Assembly (NCBI GenBank): GCA_001557505.1
Contig: LSAX01000007.1
Location: 2,046,001 to 2,110,000, forward strand
Origin: Reticulascus tulasneorum
Taxonomy: Eukaryota; Ascomycota; Sordariomycetes; Glomerellales; Reticulascaceae
Direction of reading: 5' to 3'
Length of the DNA: 64,000 bases
Both the position numbers and the translations under genes were made by a program. The notes beneath the pieces are model-generated. The model was not told the origin of the DNA and ran no database searches. It saw nothing but the letters and a program-made list of their open reading frames with translations. Below, piece by piece: positions 47,186 to 59,661 of the stretch (position 1 is its first letter; each line of letters opens with the position of its first letter).

Positions 47186-48571
47186 GTTGGGTGGGCAAGG
47201 AAAGCGGTCGTCTTCAAAACAAGGCGGCGTGTAGGCAGAACGGCCTTTGGTGGATGCGGCCTGCAACACCTTTGTTGGCGGCGTGCGCTGCAGGCTCGGG
47301 TGGCAACCTGGCGCTTAGTTTTCCTCGCGTGGATCCTCAACCCGCGATGCTGAATGGGCGTGGGCCGGCGCAAAAAGGGGTCGAGAGAGAGCGGTTGCGT
47401 CGAGTGGTGTGGGCTGGAAGAAAAAGAAAAGAAGAGGAAGAATCTGACGGGAGAAAGAAGGAAGTGACCAAGGCTGGTTTAGTTCGAAGGTTTGCTGCTT
47501 CCCGTCATACCGCAGCTTAGGTTCGGGTCAAGGAAATCCCGATAAGGAGCTGAGAGGGCTTATCGGCTCAGGTGTCGTCCATTTAGTCCAGGCGGCGCGA
47601 CGCGTACAGTGGGGCTGCGTCAAAATAGAGCCCGGGTTGCACTGTGGGAGGCTGCTGTATTTACTGTAACATCATTCGGCTATCTGCATCATTATCACAT
47701 CCATTCCCTCAGGGGGTGGAATGGGGAGCGTTTCGCCCCCCAAGCCACTGGCATTATAACTCACTCTGCAGGCGGGCAGACTTTTTCAGCCGCCGCTGCC
47801 GCTGAATGCCTCCCTCAACAAATGACGGGCGAGGCCATTTCAACTAGGCACTTTCGCTTTTTCGGTGTGTGCTTTGGGAAAAATGAGGCGGAGGAGAGGA
47901 GGAACCGGATGGCAGCCTGTTCGTATGCGTGTGGCCGCCGCACTGATTCCCGGGTTCCAATTGCCAATCGCCCGCTTTCTTCTTCGCAACACAGCTTAAG
48001 GCCGCCTTCCTTTATTTGCCTACTTTGTACCGACTACTACATATTGTACTGTAGGCTCTCCTCACCTGGGCACGAAGGTCGCGGGACGAGCTGCCGAATC
48101 AGTCGATGTGCCTCAGCAGCTACCCACACGACCTCGCCAATCATCCCTCTCGCTGCGGTCAACGCCTCATTCATATTAGGGGCTCATATCAGCGCCACCT
48201 GCTCAGCATTCTGCACATTCTTGATATATCGTATATCATTTGCAATCGCCGCACCCGTAGTCGGGACCAAGTGGCGGTCTGCTGCACTATGTCACATCGA
48301 GTCATCTATTCGCCTCTTTATCCCCTACCTAAGTGCGCCTTGTTTCTATAATATCTCTTGTCACAACCTGTTCCGTAAGACTAAAAAGGCGTCAGACATC
48401 CCACAGGGACAAGTGCATATTGTGAGGCACCGTTGGGAAAAGAGTGTCTAAGTGGTGTGACAACAAAGAACAAGCATTCTATTATGAAGGCGCAGACGAC
48501 CCTATGGGCCAGAAACCGCCCCAGACCTGCACAATTCTCGCCCCGAGGAGCCGGGACCGTTGTCAACCTAC
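47186..48571. other. intergenic, Ris1 promoter side
   Basis: 1.4 kb between the Ris1 start and the 3' end of the NmrA-like gene. A plus-strand open frame of about 280 codons (47609-48451) is present but has no initiation, domain or composition signal I can support. Confidence 0.45.
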
Positions 48572-49666
48572 TTACAGTCGGCCTTCTCTCCCATCCTCAA
48601 TGAGCTTCAAGATAGGCGGCAAGTTTCTTTTCTCCAACCTTTCCCACAGCCCCCCTAATCCCGCGTCCCTTCCCTTCTTGTCCTCACGTCTCCACCACTC
48701 CTCGGCAGTCTTGATTCTGCCAGGGAAGATCTCATCCAACAAGGCGTAGTCCCTCCTGATTAAACCCTTGTTCCCGCCCGAGGCTCTCCATATCTCCCAA
48801 AAGGCAGTGAAGTTGCTCCTGAAGCTCAAGGTAGCCGGATCCTTCGGATCGGCATTGTACCCGGCCGGACTGTCCAGGAATTCCTTCGGGCCAATGGCCG
48901 CGAAGTGCGTGTCGAAGTCGGTGTCAATCCAACGAGCTGGCTTGCCGGTGACTTTGGTGAATGCGCTGGCCATCTCGTTGTAGTCTATGTGGGCGATGGC
49001 CACTTTGAGATCAAGGCCGTTGGAACGCTCGGGGTGGTCAAAAAGCCAGCGAACGTAGTATTCGCAGTCATCAAGAGACACGTACGCCAGTGCACCGTCT
49101 TTGAGGGGTAGCCGCCAAGTAACCACCCCATCTTCAATGTTCGGCACGACGAGTGTGCCACTGGACATGTTCATCTCGGCGTATGGTCCAGTGGTGAAGA
49201 GTGCAGCCCCCATCTTGTCTCGATTGTCCTGATTCTGGAACAAGATCCATTCCCCTATCCTTCCCTTGCCATCATAATGGCCTGCTCTCAGCTTGGGGTT
49301 GTAACCGCTCTCCTTCGAAATGTACTCCAAGTTCCCGTACACGAAGAACTTGATACCCTCCTGAAGGGCGATTTCATACGACCGGATAGCCCAGAAAAGC
49401 TCCGTCTTCTCGCCGCTGTTGAACCCATCGATGTTCACAAACGCTCCCCAGCAGCCGCGGAACCCACGACGCAGGTCCGCCTCGCTGGCAAATGAACCTT
49501 CAACAATCTCAACATCGCCAAGAGCTTTGATCTCTTTGGCTCGGGGCGAGTCTGCCTTGCGAGTCAGGATGCGGAGGCTGTAGGCGTTGTCCTTGATCAA
49601 GCCTCTGCATACTGGAATCCCCTGTGCGCCTGTGGCACCGATGACGAAGATCCGGCGTGCAGACAT
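48572..49666 (-). CDS. NmrA-like NAD(P)-binding protein
   Basis: Intronless gene for a 364-aa atypical short-chain dehydrogenase of the NmrA/HSCARG family. Residues 4-14 form the dinucleotide-binding strand-loop FVIGATGAQG (GxxGxxG). ILTRKADSPRAKEI matches the second strand, where a basic residue favours NADP(H). No catalytic Tyr-x-x-x-Lys is evident, as in NmrA regulators that sense redox state rather than catalyse. Members range from nitrogen-metabolite repressors to reductases. The frame stays open upstream to 49801, but that extension has no homology and the family start fits the ATG at 49664-49666. Confidence 0.88.
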   Translation of the reverse strand: MSARRIFVIGATGAQGIPVCRGLIKDNAYSLRILTRKADSPRAKEIKALGDVEIVEGSFASEADLRRGFRGCWGAFVNIDGFNSGEKTELFWAIRSYEIALQEGIKFFVYGNLEYISKESGYNPKLRAGHYDGKGRIGEWILFQNQDNRDKMGAALFTTGPYAEMNMSSGTLVVPNIEDGVVTWRLPLKDGALAYVSLDDCEYYVRWLFDHPERSNGLDLKVAIAHIDYNEMASAFTKVTGKPARWIDTDFDTHFAAIGPKEFLDSPAGYNADPKDPATLSFRSNFTAFWEIWRASGGNKGLIRRDYALLDEIFPGRIKTAEEWWRREDKKGRDAGLGGLWERLEKRNLPPILKLIEDGREGRL

Positions 49667-50520
49667 GGTTTGTATGAGTTGAATAGATATAATAAATGTG
49701 ATGGAACGGTCTTCTGAGTGCTTTATTCCTAATGTTAACCAAGTCCACGACCATCCCATGGGGTTATATAGCCCATGCCATCTAACACTGATTTTGGCCA
49801 AGGCACTGACGACAGCACCTCACAGCCTAGGACTGCTAGCCTCCCATTCGGATGGCGCTCTGGCCCGAACTATTTCCTGAGCTGCGACTGGTATTGTTGG
49901 CAATCCGTCCCGCTTTGTCATGTTATTGCTTGCCAAGGCATAGTATTGAACATCCTGCTGCAAAACTCAAACTTCCTGTGTACCATTCAAACTAGTAATC
50001 AGCTTTTAGTAACCAGATGCGGTGCTTTTCGTTTCCAGCGACGAGATTCGACCGCTGATTGGCTAGTGTTCAGTAATCATGGACCTCGACGTCCAGTATC
50101 CCAGGGGTGGAGCCTGGGCACTGGCTTACGTACAATAACTAATCCACCTTGCAAAAGTGGCATCATGGTCCGTCGGAGGAATGCCGATACGGGACATAGT
50201 AATATCCATGTGAATGTAAAGTCCCTGCGCGTTTCTTGTTGTCTGCTGCACTTTACTGTGAGGTCCGTAAGACAATCAAATTGTGTGTCAGGCTGACGAA
50301 TCAAGCCGTATCCATACTGCCTTCATCATATACAGTCATAGCTATCTCTTTCCCCCCAAAAAGATTCCTACAAGTGACATATACAAACGTACAAGATGGA
50401 GAGTAGTTTCAAGCAAAGGTTGCCAAGCGCCAACATGCCCTGTAAACGCCGTCCCAGGACTGACAAGACACATGATGCCCGACGGCCGCATCAGTAATAA
50501 ATGGCACGGGCCGGACGGAT
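49667..50520. other. intergenic
   Basis: Contains the promoter of the NmrA-like gene and the 3' UTR of the phosphodiesterase gene. The plus-strand ORF of about 173 codons at 49775-50296 has no recognisable features. Confidence 0.45.
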
Positions 50521-52878
50521 CTATTGTGCCGAATCGCCAGACTTGGCGGAATTCTTGCCAGAATCACCTGTAATCTGGCCCCAAATCTCTCCCACCTTAT
50601 CAGTAAACCAATCCCAAAAGTCCTTAACCTCTTCCTCGACCTTCTTGATCCCGTCATCTTCGTTCGCATCATCATCGGACGATGGCTGATCTGTCGGTGC
50701 CGGCTCCTGTACTGGTTCGACGCCAGCCGACTCTGCAGGCTGTTCTTTGTCACCAGAGCTTGAAGCAGTAGGGGCCACGGATACCGGTACGGCTGGCTCC
50801 GTTGGCGATGGAACCAATTCTGGAGGATCTACTGGCTCTTCTGGCTTATCCTCAGGCTTGTGCAGCCCAACCGGCGAGAGAGGGAGACGCAGGGTCCCGT
50901 TATTGGGGTTTGGTGTGAGACCAATCGAGTCGCACAGGATGTTGTACACTTCAATATTTTCTATCTTGGGTCAGTATCTCACATCAAGTTGCCGGGCGGC
51001 ACAGTACTTACGGAAAGCTTTGACTTGGCTGTTAGGAGGATGAGGGAAGGCGGGCCCCCGAGCCACGAAAATCGCTCGCATCAAAGGATGCTCATGATCG
51101 TAGCCGTGAAGACCACGGGGATGGTAGACTAAGCCCTGCTCCAGAGCCTCCGTCACCACAAGCTCTGTCTTCTTGACAATAGCCCAACCAGTCTTAGGGA
51201 TGATCCATAGTGGTGCAATTCTCGGGTTGTTGGAGAAGTGGTAGCGCTCGGGCATGTTGACATCCCGTAGGTATACCTCAAAGTTCGGGTAGCTCTTCGA
51301 CTTCTCCACCAAGCCGTCATAAAGGCCTTGGAGGTCGTCGAGATTCTTCGGCCGAAGACCGTACAGCGGCCATCCATCTGTATGCTCAATCTTGTCCACG
51401 TCCACCAGATCTTCCAGCTGTATCAGCCGTGTGGTGTCTGTTGTAGCCATGCCGTGATCTGAGACGACTATGACATTGACGATGCTTGTCAAATTGCGAT
51501 CCTCCAGACCTTGGAAGATCTGGTCAAGCATGGTATCTGCAGCCGCAATTGTCAATCGAATCTCCGTGCTATTTGGACCATATCTGTGACCGTCTCCATC
51601 GACATTGGGTACATATGCAGCGATGAGCTGCGGTCGCATGTCTTCCACCTTGGCATTCTCAACTTCCATGCCGGGCTTGTCCAGGAACTCAAAGATTCTT
51701 GCGACCTTATTCGGTAATGGTTCGTCGCCGTTGTATTTGTCTAGGAAAGCTGGTTCAACACCGCCAATGTGCGCCTCGCTCCCTGGCCACATGTGGATGG
51801 CTGTTCTGATACCGCTCTTCTCAGCAGTCACCCAGAACGGCTCGCCATGCCACCACTTGGGATCCAAACTGCGGGCGGGGTCGGTGTAGTAAAACTCGGC
51901 CTGCAACTCCGGGTCCCAGAATGTGTTTCCTACCACACCATGGCTCTCCGGGTGTAGACCCGTAGCAAGGGTGTAGTGGTTCGGAAAGGTAACCGACGGG
52001 AATGCTGGAAGCATATATTTAGGTGAAACTCCTTCTTTGATGAAAGCATTTAGTCTTGGGGTTAACCCGCGTTGAAGGAAGTCCGCTCGAAATCCGTCGA
52101 GACTGATGATGATAGTGGTCGGCGAGAAAAGCGCCGTACCGTTGCTGAGAAATTGTTTTCTCGATGCACGGGATTTCCGATCCAATGACAGCTTCCAAGC
52201 CACTAGAACCAACATCGCGAAGCCCACAACTATTGTCGCGTGTATGAATAGCCACCGACGCCAATGCCGGCCCCGTTCGCCCTTAGCGTCCGCCATTATC
52301 TTAAGGTGCCGTCGATCCATCTCGTCGCTGTCTTCCCTATCACTGCTATCACCAGTTGTGCTTCCTTCTTTCATACCGCCTTCCTCCATTTCATACATCA
52401 GCTCGCCATCCTCGCCATGGGAGGCGTCTTCCAGAAGCCTGTCTTTCTTCTCCCTCCGCCGAGTCCGACGATGTCTCCGCTTTTCCGACACAACGTTATC
52501 GGTAGAACTATTGCTGGACGAAGCCCGAGTTTCGCTGGCAAGCCTAAATAACTTGAGAGGATTGGGAAGAGGCAAATTGGAGCCTCTCCGCCCGGATTCT
52601 CGTCGTTTGCGGGTATCCGTGACTAGTCTGTCGACCTCTTCCTCCTCCATGAACACAAGACGGTCGGCGGCACGAAGCTCGCGGCTGTTTCGTGCCCGTA
52701 TTTGCAACTCATCGTCGTCGCTATCTGTGTCCTGGTCGCTTCGGCTGTGGATGGATGCGGCATCGTCATCGTACGCTACAGGCGAGAGGAGGGATCCTGT
52801 ATCCCGGTCCACGGTTGGCAGGTTTGTGTCGAGTCGCCGTGTGGTCATCTTGCGTCGTGTCTCTGGCAGTTCTGCCAA
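50521..52878 (-). CDS. membrane-anchored NPP-type phosphodiesterase/nucleotide pyrophosphatase
   Basis: Predicted 768-aa type II membrane protein from two exons (51012-52878, 50521-50960; intron 51 nt). A charged cytosolic N-terminus of about 205 residues (Arg/Ser and Asp/Glu clusters) precedes one membrane span (209-229), so the catalytic domain is lumenal or extracellular. It has all the zinc ligands of the alkaline-phosphatase-like NPP family: Asp261 in SLDGFRADF, the nucleophile Thr297 in FPSVTFPNHY, DGDGHRYG, SDHGM and HGYDHEHP. Relatives such as yeast Npp1/Npp2 hydrolyse nucleotide phosphodiesters and help scavenge phosphate. The last 140 residues are Pro/Glu/Ser-rich and end in a short Trp-containing helix (DFWDWFTDKVGEIW) not typical of the family. 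Confidence 0.9.
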
Positions 52879-55420
52879 CTGAGAGTCATTTAAGTCTCAT
52901 GGGGTGAGCATTGATTGTTTCGCGGCGCCGATGTCGTCTCTTGTCTTTCGGTGGAGAAACAATTTAAAGATAGTCTTCAAGCCACATTCGCATTCGCGGC
53001 GATAAGATGCCCCAGGTCCGGGTCGGGGGTCCAATGGAGCACGGGCCATGCATGGAGGTTTTGACATCCAGCTAAGTTAACTTTATCCAGGTACGGACGG
53101 ATAGCTAGATCCCGTTTTAATTAGCAGGAAACTTTTGGCCTACCTTCACCTTCAGCCTGCTTCAGCTGCTCGAAACTGGTTCCTCCAAAACGACGACCTT
53201 CAGCAACGAGCAACGTTTCAGGACAGAATTACAGTGGTGGAGAATGTCACGAGAAGGGACTTGAATTCTCATCAAGTTTGTCAACCACTAATAAGATTAA
53301 GCATTCGAATGCGCGACAACCAGGTCAACTCCGAGTTATATCATGCTCATATGCTCATTCCTCCTAGATTCCTCCCAGCCAGTGGTCTGTTAGCATCCAG
53401 CAGTCCTGTAGGAATCAGTAGTCATCATTGAAGAATGTCAAACGGGGTCTATCCAATCTCCAAGCTGGAATCGTACCTTGCTTGTCAACAGCTTATATGG
53501 AATGCTTAATTTCCCTCCCACCTGGGCCATAGTCGGTCAGGAACCTGTTCTCTGAACCCTGCAATTGTATCCTCCATATGATTCCACATCCTTTCTCTCC
53601 TCGGCTTCTCAAGTTCGCACAGGAGACACAGTCTTATTCTCCATAAGCATTGCTCAGGATCCAGTAAAGCGGACGATAAGTTGCGCAAACTGCATTGAGC
53701 AGTAGGCCATTTCAGGGCCCGGCCCACTGTATGCTTGCCCCCGGCCCCACTGACGGCACCCCTCATTATAGGTACCTGATTTACTGAGCAATGCCCAACC
53801 ATAGAATCGTGTAAGGTTGGAAATTTAGTTAAGTTAATCCACAATTAGCCAGGGCTAGTCTAGGGTCTGAAGCCGCTAAAAAAAAAAAAAAGCCACTCGA
53901 CATGTTAAACCAGCTGAGGGCATCATGCCCCGAGTCTGTGATGATGCAGTCCGCTGCATGCTGTGGGATAGACATGGAATAAAAATAGCAGCAATGCCAT
54001 CGGTCATGCAGGACATCTGACACGTGAAGAGTAATAATAGCTGCTCAGAATGCCCCGGTACATCGTGGTTCAGACGGGAGACTCATCGGCATGTCTGGCT
54101 GGGGGTTCGTAGCGCCTTCTCGATTCACTGCAGTGCCCGCGGGCCGCTGAAAGCTAGGAGAACGGTAATTGCCCAAGGTCAGTGGCGCGCATATCTAAAC
54201 GCTCACTGTCGGCTGTAAGATCAGATGCCAATGCCCCAGAAGACCCCCTGCCTCGGCAGCGCCTTGCCACAACTGGCTCGCGGCCCCGGTAGGGATGCGG
54301 AGTTCCTTGAATCCCTTTCCCCTTCTTGGGCTTTGCATCGGGGGTCGGAGATCTGCTCCTCTTCGGGTGGCCAATTACGGCACCGCAGCAAGCGCAGGTA
54401 GCGAGTAGTCTAATCCCCCCGGCCTACCTTGGTTAAACAGACTGAACTTATCCCGGTATCTGGTTTAGATCCGAGTATCCCCTCCTCAACTACTTTGCTA
54501 CCAGTTGCCTCTTTTAGCTGCAATAACTCGTGGTCTACACTGAAATTTTACTGAAACCCACACCTTCGTATTAACCAGCTAGGGTAACGATTTGCCGTGC
54601 CCATTAAGGTACCAGCCCCTATCATGCAGCCTCTCTTGTACCAACAAGCGCAGGCACAGTCATGAACCTACCCGGTTCTGATCACGATGAATTCGCCAAC
54701 GCCTATTTGTAATCTGCGGTCCTAGCATCCGTGGTAAGCCACCGGCTATCCTTAGGTAGACACTGACTGCTTAATGACGTGAATGCCAACACTATGTTAC
54801 ACAGCGAAGCTTTTGGATCACCGACTGGGGCCCTTCTCATCCATGATCCGTCAGAGAACCCTTTGAAGGCATACACAGCATGGGGAAACCACGCAGTGTC
54901 ATCAATCCCCACAAAATCATGATTTCGACTGGTTCTTGGCGTAACAGGCGAGAGAAACCCTGAAATGCCGCTAGCCGCCATGCCACTCTCTCCCAAGTCG
55001 CATGGTCTTGGCAAGAACAGGCGCTCCAGCTAAAGGGCCGATGTATCGCTATGCCAGCTAGTCTATAGTAAGGGTAAAGAGCCATGAACCTATTCATATC
55101 TTAGTGTTCCCTACCTCCCTAGGTGCCGTTACATTTTAAAGTTTAGCGTACAGACTTAGACTATTAACATTATTGTCACCATCCTAATTGGGAGTTTCAT
55201 GGTGGCTTCATAGATCAAATGTGCAAGATGATCCGGCTTGGAGCGGCTGTGGTAGACTGATTTTGAATTTGACCAAGGCCCAGACCCTAGTAGTACATTC
55301 GCATGGTGTGTAAGACTGTCCTTCAAGTAGACATAAAAGGACAACGAATATCAGGCTTTTCTAGACGCACAGTCTTAGCACGCCTCATACACCGAGCTCT
55401 TGCAACATTATTCCGGCAAA
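52879..55420. other. 2.5-kb intergenic region
   Basis: Separates the starts of the divergent phosphodiesterase (-) and GH71 (+) genes. No supported gene; ORFs are about 110 codons or fewer. An A-run of 14 lies at about 53878-53891, and ATAAAAG at about 55333 is a possible TATA-like site before the GH71 gene. Confidence 0.45.
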
Positions 55421-58400
55421 ATGAAGGTACTCAGTGTACTCCTTCTGTTGCTCACGGCCCATAGGGCACACGGATATGCCGTGTTTGCGCATTTCATGGT
55501 GAGATATTGTTCTGCACCGCCTGAGCTCTCAATGTCTAACACGAGTCACTCGTTCCCAGATGACAAACACCATAGGGTGGAACCAAGCAAAATGGGAAGC
55601 CGAGATTGTCCTTGCTCAACAAGCTCATATCGATGCTTTCGCGTTGAACATGGGTAACGGTGACGAGGCAAATACTCCCGGCCTGGTGAATGCCTTTGCA
55701 GCTGCAGAAGCCAAAGGTTTTAAGCTGTTCATATCATTCGACTATGCCGGCCACGGAGCCTGGGACAAGGGTACTGTGGCCGTCATCATCACGGCTCGGG
55801 CAAAAAGTTCTGCGTACTACCGCCATAATGGCAAACCGCTGGTTTCCACCTTTGAAGGCCCGAACAACTCTCCTGACTGGGTAGATATCAAGAGAGTCAC
55901 GGGCTGTTTCTTCGTGCCTGACTGGTCCTCCCTGGGCGCCATTCCGGCCTGGAACAAAGGAACGGCCGATGGTCTTTTCAACTGGGCCGCCTGGCCCTGG
56001 GGCCCCCAAGAGATGGATACATATGTCGACGGAGCGTATAACCAGGTTCTAAACAAAACGTGATTGCTATATTTCCCTTCCATGGTCTTTCCGAGAATTA
56101 CAGTAGCTGACTTATCAAATCGCAGTGGTGCTCCATACATGATGCCGGTGTCTCCTTGGTTCTTTACCAACTTGCCTCAATTCCACAAGAACTGGATGTG
56201 GCGTGGTGATCACCTTTGGCACGACCGATGGACCCAGGTTCTCTATAACCGTCCAGAGTTTGTACAAATCATATCGTGGAATGATTTCGGAGAATCACAC
56301 TATATCGGTCCGCTCCCCACCAATGACAAGGGCTACAAAGATCTGTAAGTTGTCTCCGGGCACCGCCAGTTTGTGAGGGAAAGCTAACTTTCGATATCAT
56401 AGCGCCTCGGCACCGTATAACTATGTTGAAGGCATGCCACACAACGGTTGGCGTGACTTCCTCCCCTATCTGATTGACACATATAAGACCGGTAAAGCGA
56501 AAGTCACGAAGGAGGGAATCACAGCGTGGTACCGTCCCTATCTTAAGGGGGGCTGTACTTCAGGAAAGACGTCAGCGAACACAGCTAGCCAGCTGCAGCA
56601 AGAGTTCCCACCATCCGCGGTGGTAACGGATGAGGTCTTCTACTCTGCGCAACTAGCTACCGAGGCAGACGTGTTTGTCATTATCGGGGGTGTATCAGTG
56701 AAGGGTACTTGGAAGCACAAGCCAATCAATGGGATTGGAATCTACCACGGAAGCGCACCGTTCAACGGACGCACCGGCGCGGTCGAAATCACGCTATCTC
56801 GGGGAGGATCCGTCTTTGCGAGGATACCAACTACGACCGCAAAGGCCATCACTGCCGCTTGCAGGGATAACATCCAGAACTGGAACGCTTGGGTCGGAAC
56901 GGCGTGGGGAGGCACCGTCGACGCGACTCCCACGCTGAAGATCAACGAGCAGAAGTGTACCAACGGCACTGGAGCGTTCAACTTCCAGGGTCTCTGCAGT
57001 TTCGCCTGCCAGTATGGCTATTGCCCGGTCAGTGCTTGCACATGCCTAGACATGGGCGTGCAGGTCCCCGAGACAAAACCGCTAAACGTCAACGGGTACC
57101 CGGCAGCCGGGCTCAGCCCGGCGTACGAAGGACTCTGCGCCTACAACTGCAATCATGGCTATTGTCCAAAGGGGGTGTGCTCAACGGTGAAAGCGCCGCT
57201 CGCAACGCCGACCGTGTCCGAGTTCCTTCCCAAAGCCTGCATTCGAGGCGAGTTGAAACCAGGTGGCGACCCGAACATGGGGGGACTCTGCTCGTTCAGT
57301 TGCAACTTCGGATACTGCCCCATCGAGAACTGCGTGTGTACTGCGACGGGGAATCTGAACCCGCCAACACCCACCTTGATTGGCGAGCCGACTCCTGCTG
57401 CCCATATTCCCCTGAACCAGCACGAATCTTATTGGGGCCTCTGCAACTTTGCTGGAAACCACGGATATCTCCCTGCCGGCGCCTGTACGGTGAAGCAGGC
57501 AACAGCGACTGTAAGTGTGCCCCCCGGAACATGTCTATCGCGTCGAAATATTAACTGGTGTTCAGTCGCTGCCAACAATGTTCAAGGAATTCGATTCATG
57601 CCTGAAGTTTAGTTGTAAGAACTCTTCATCGTGCACGAAACTTGTTAGCTATCTTCTAATCATAATCATATTCAGCCGTGAAGCTAAATGCTGGGCTTTG
57701 GGGCCATGCTGCCATCAGTAACCAACTAAAGAGTCAGTTTAGCGCACAAGGTCTCCTCTTTGCTCCCCTTTTTCTCTAATGCTTTTTGTTCCAGACTGGC
57801 TGGCTAGTAAGACGACACCGACGTCGCCGATGACTGACTTCTGCGACGCTTTGGCTGAGGATGCTACCGCTGATGTGAACTACGAATTCTTGTGCAAGAT
57901 CGGAGCAACTTGCACGGCACCCACCTGCCAGCAACTGGCTGGAGAAGGAACCGCAGACAACACAGGCTGGAAATACGCGGTTCTGAGGTCGTGTTCGAAC
58001 TTGAACAAGGTAAGCAACTCCATGTGATATGTGCTAGTCTTTCAGACCATACCCCATCCTGTTGGATTATAGCATCCATGTGATTATGTCGTCCTGATGA
58101 TTTGGCATCCACCGGCTCGTCGTGCGCACGTTTACGTCCCGCAGCGCTGACTCAACACTGCAGTTCCTGGATATCGTCTCTACAGCGCTGTACAACGCGC
58201 TGACGGATTTTGCCACACTTCAAGTTGCCCTGCACGAAGACTTCTACCCTGCAGCGGATGGGTCGCAAAATATCCTGATCAAGCAGCTGACGAACGGCTT
58301 GGGCCTCGCCGCTACCATTGGTAGCACGTTTTCAGGCGGTGTCGCATTGCCCGTTGCCGCCGCCGCCCTTGGATCCGGTCTTGGCATATGGGCAGAGACT

Positions 58401-59661
58401 TTGTCGGACGAGGATACTACAATGAAAGACCTTGCTGACGCTGCCAAGTACGAAACCCTCTGCCCTTTGCCTTCTTTTCCATGCGCTCTGGAACTAACAA
58501 CGCTTCTAGGGGTGCAAGCAATGCGGTGTCAGGCATGCAGAAGGTCCTAGAGGATGCCAATCTGGGATTTCTCAGTCAGGCAACATATCAAGGCAGAGGT
58601 ATCGTCGAGGTCTTCGATGGAGGCGCTTGGGTAGACGCGGAGCAAATTCCTGTCCTCAACGTTGACACTAAGTTCCCCGTCGCGAACGTCTCATCCGTGC
58701 AGGATTACTTCAAGGCGTTGGTCTTCGGCACCATCGTCAACACCGCGTGGATAAAGCAGAACGTCTTCCTCATGTGCCACCCTATGGACAGGGCGCAATG
58801 TAAGTGAAAAGAAGACAAGAAGGAGGTGTTTGCCGTGTCATTCGTCAAACTAACATGTCGCAGTCGACAGCATCGCCGGTGAAAGTCACTCTGATGGTCG
58901 CCTCAAGTACTGGTCAGATACGTACAAGAAAGGATGTTTCTTCCAGAGGTAAGAGGTCCGACATCGCAAGGAGAAAAAGGGTTAACTCTAGCCCGCAGTG
59001 CTACGCCATATAAGGAACTTGGTTACACTTATCCAATTTCGAAATTCCCTCCGGGATGGGGTGTAGGTGGCCTCCCAACACTGCTACCGTCGACTTCTCC
59101 CGTCTTCGAGCGATTCAATTAAACGTGCTGACAACTTGAACAGGAACTAGGAGGCGAAACTTGGAAGTTCAGCACCACCAGTGTCATGGAAGGCAGCATC
59201 GAGTCCTACTACAGGCACAATGGCGGCTATAACTACAATGGAACCGCGACTGAAATGCAGGACCTCATCAAATCGCGAGGCGACAACTGGGGCTCCACAT
59301 CATGGTCTTGGCCAGGCATATTCAAGATCCCCGTCTGCGAGCTCGACGTGGAAACGGCGGCGCGTTACTCGCCGGAAGAGTTTGCCACATTGCTGAACAT
59401 TGACGACAAGAAGAACGAATATCCCAGGTAAGCACCGACAAGTTTCACGCTGACCTGATTGTCTCCCCCACATGCTGACGGTATTGCGCGTTCAGCTTCT
59501 GCTATTGCTGGAGGACCAAGGACAGGTTCCAGAAGAACATAGGAAGCGTCCTGGACTTCTCGCCGTTCGATGACCCTTGTGGTGAGGATGAAGGGGGCGG
59601 CGGTACAATCCCACCGAAGGACATGCGAGTGGGTGCAATTGCTGGCAGAATCAGAATCTAG
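55421..59661 (+). CDS. secreted GH71 alpha-1,3-glucanase with long uncharacterised C-terminal domain
   Basis: Predicted 1,138-aa secreted protein in 13 exons (55421-55498, 55560-56059, 56126-56344, 56403-57510, 57566-57614, 57676-57750, 57795-58009, 58164-58447, 58510-58799, 58864-58948, 58999-59062, 59144-59427, 59496-59661). All phases close. A signal peptide (1-18) leads into YAVFAHFM, the start of the glycoside hydrolase 71 fold; FISFDYAGHGAWD, CFFVPDWSSLG, PYMMPVSPWFFTNLP and IISWNDFGES hold the expected acidic residues. GH71 cleaves alpha-1,3-glucan (mutan, fungal wall). Four Cys-rich modules GLCxFxCxxGYCPxxxC follow (about 462, 508, 559, 609); the last lacks two cysteines. Residues about 640-1138 form a domain I do not recognise, with a Gly/Ala-rich hydrophobic stretch near 794-830. 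Confidence 0.88.
56989..57489 (+). repeat. four tandem Cys-rich GLC-GYCP modules in the GH71 protein
   Basis: Copies start near 56989, 57127, 57282 and 57430, spaced by 46-51 codons. Copies 1-3 read GLC-x-F/Y-x-C-x3-GYCP-x3-C. Copy 4 reads GLCNFAGNHGYLP, with Gly and Leu where the other copies have Cys. Likely wall-polysaccharide-binding modules by position; unproven. Confidence 0.75.

Noticed and set aside
49667..49801. N-terminal extension of the NmrA-like protein
   Set aside because: The frame is open but the text is unlike the family; the GATGAQG fold starts right after the ATG at 49664-49666.
55421..59661. Two separate genes (a GH71 enzyme ending near 57612 and a second gene from about 57800)
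   Set aside because: The apparent stop near 57612 lies after a good donor at 57511, and joining 13 exons keeps phase throughout to 1,138 codons plus stop with no new start signal in between.
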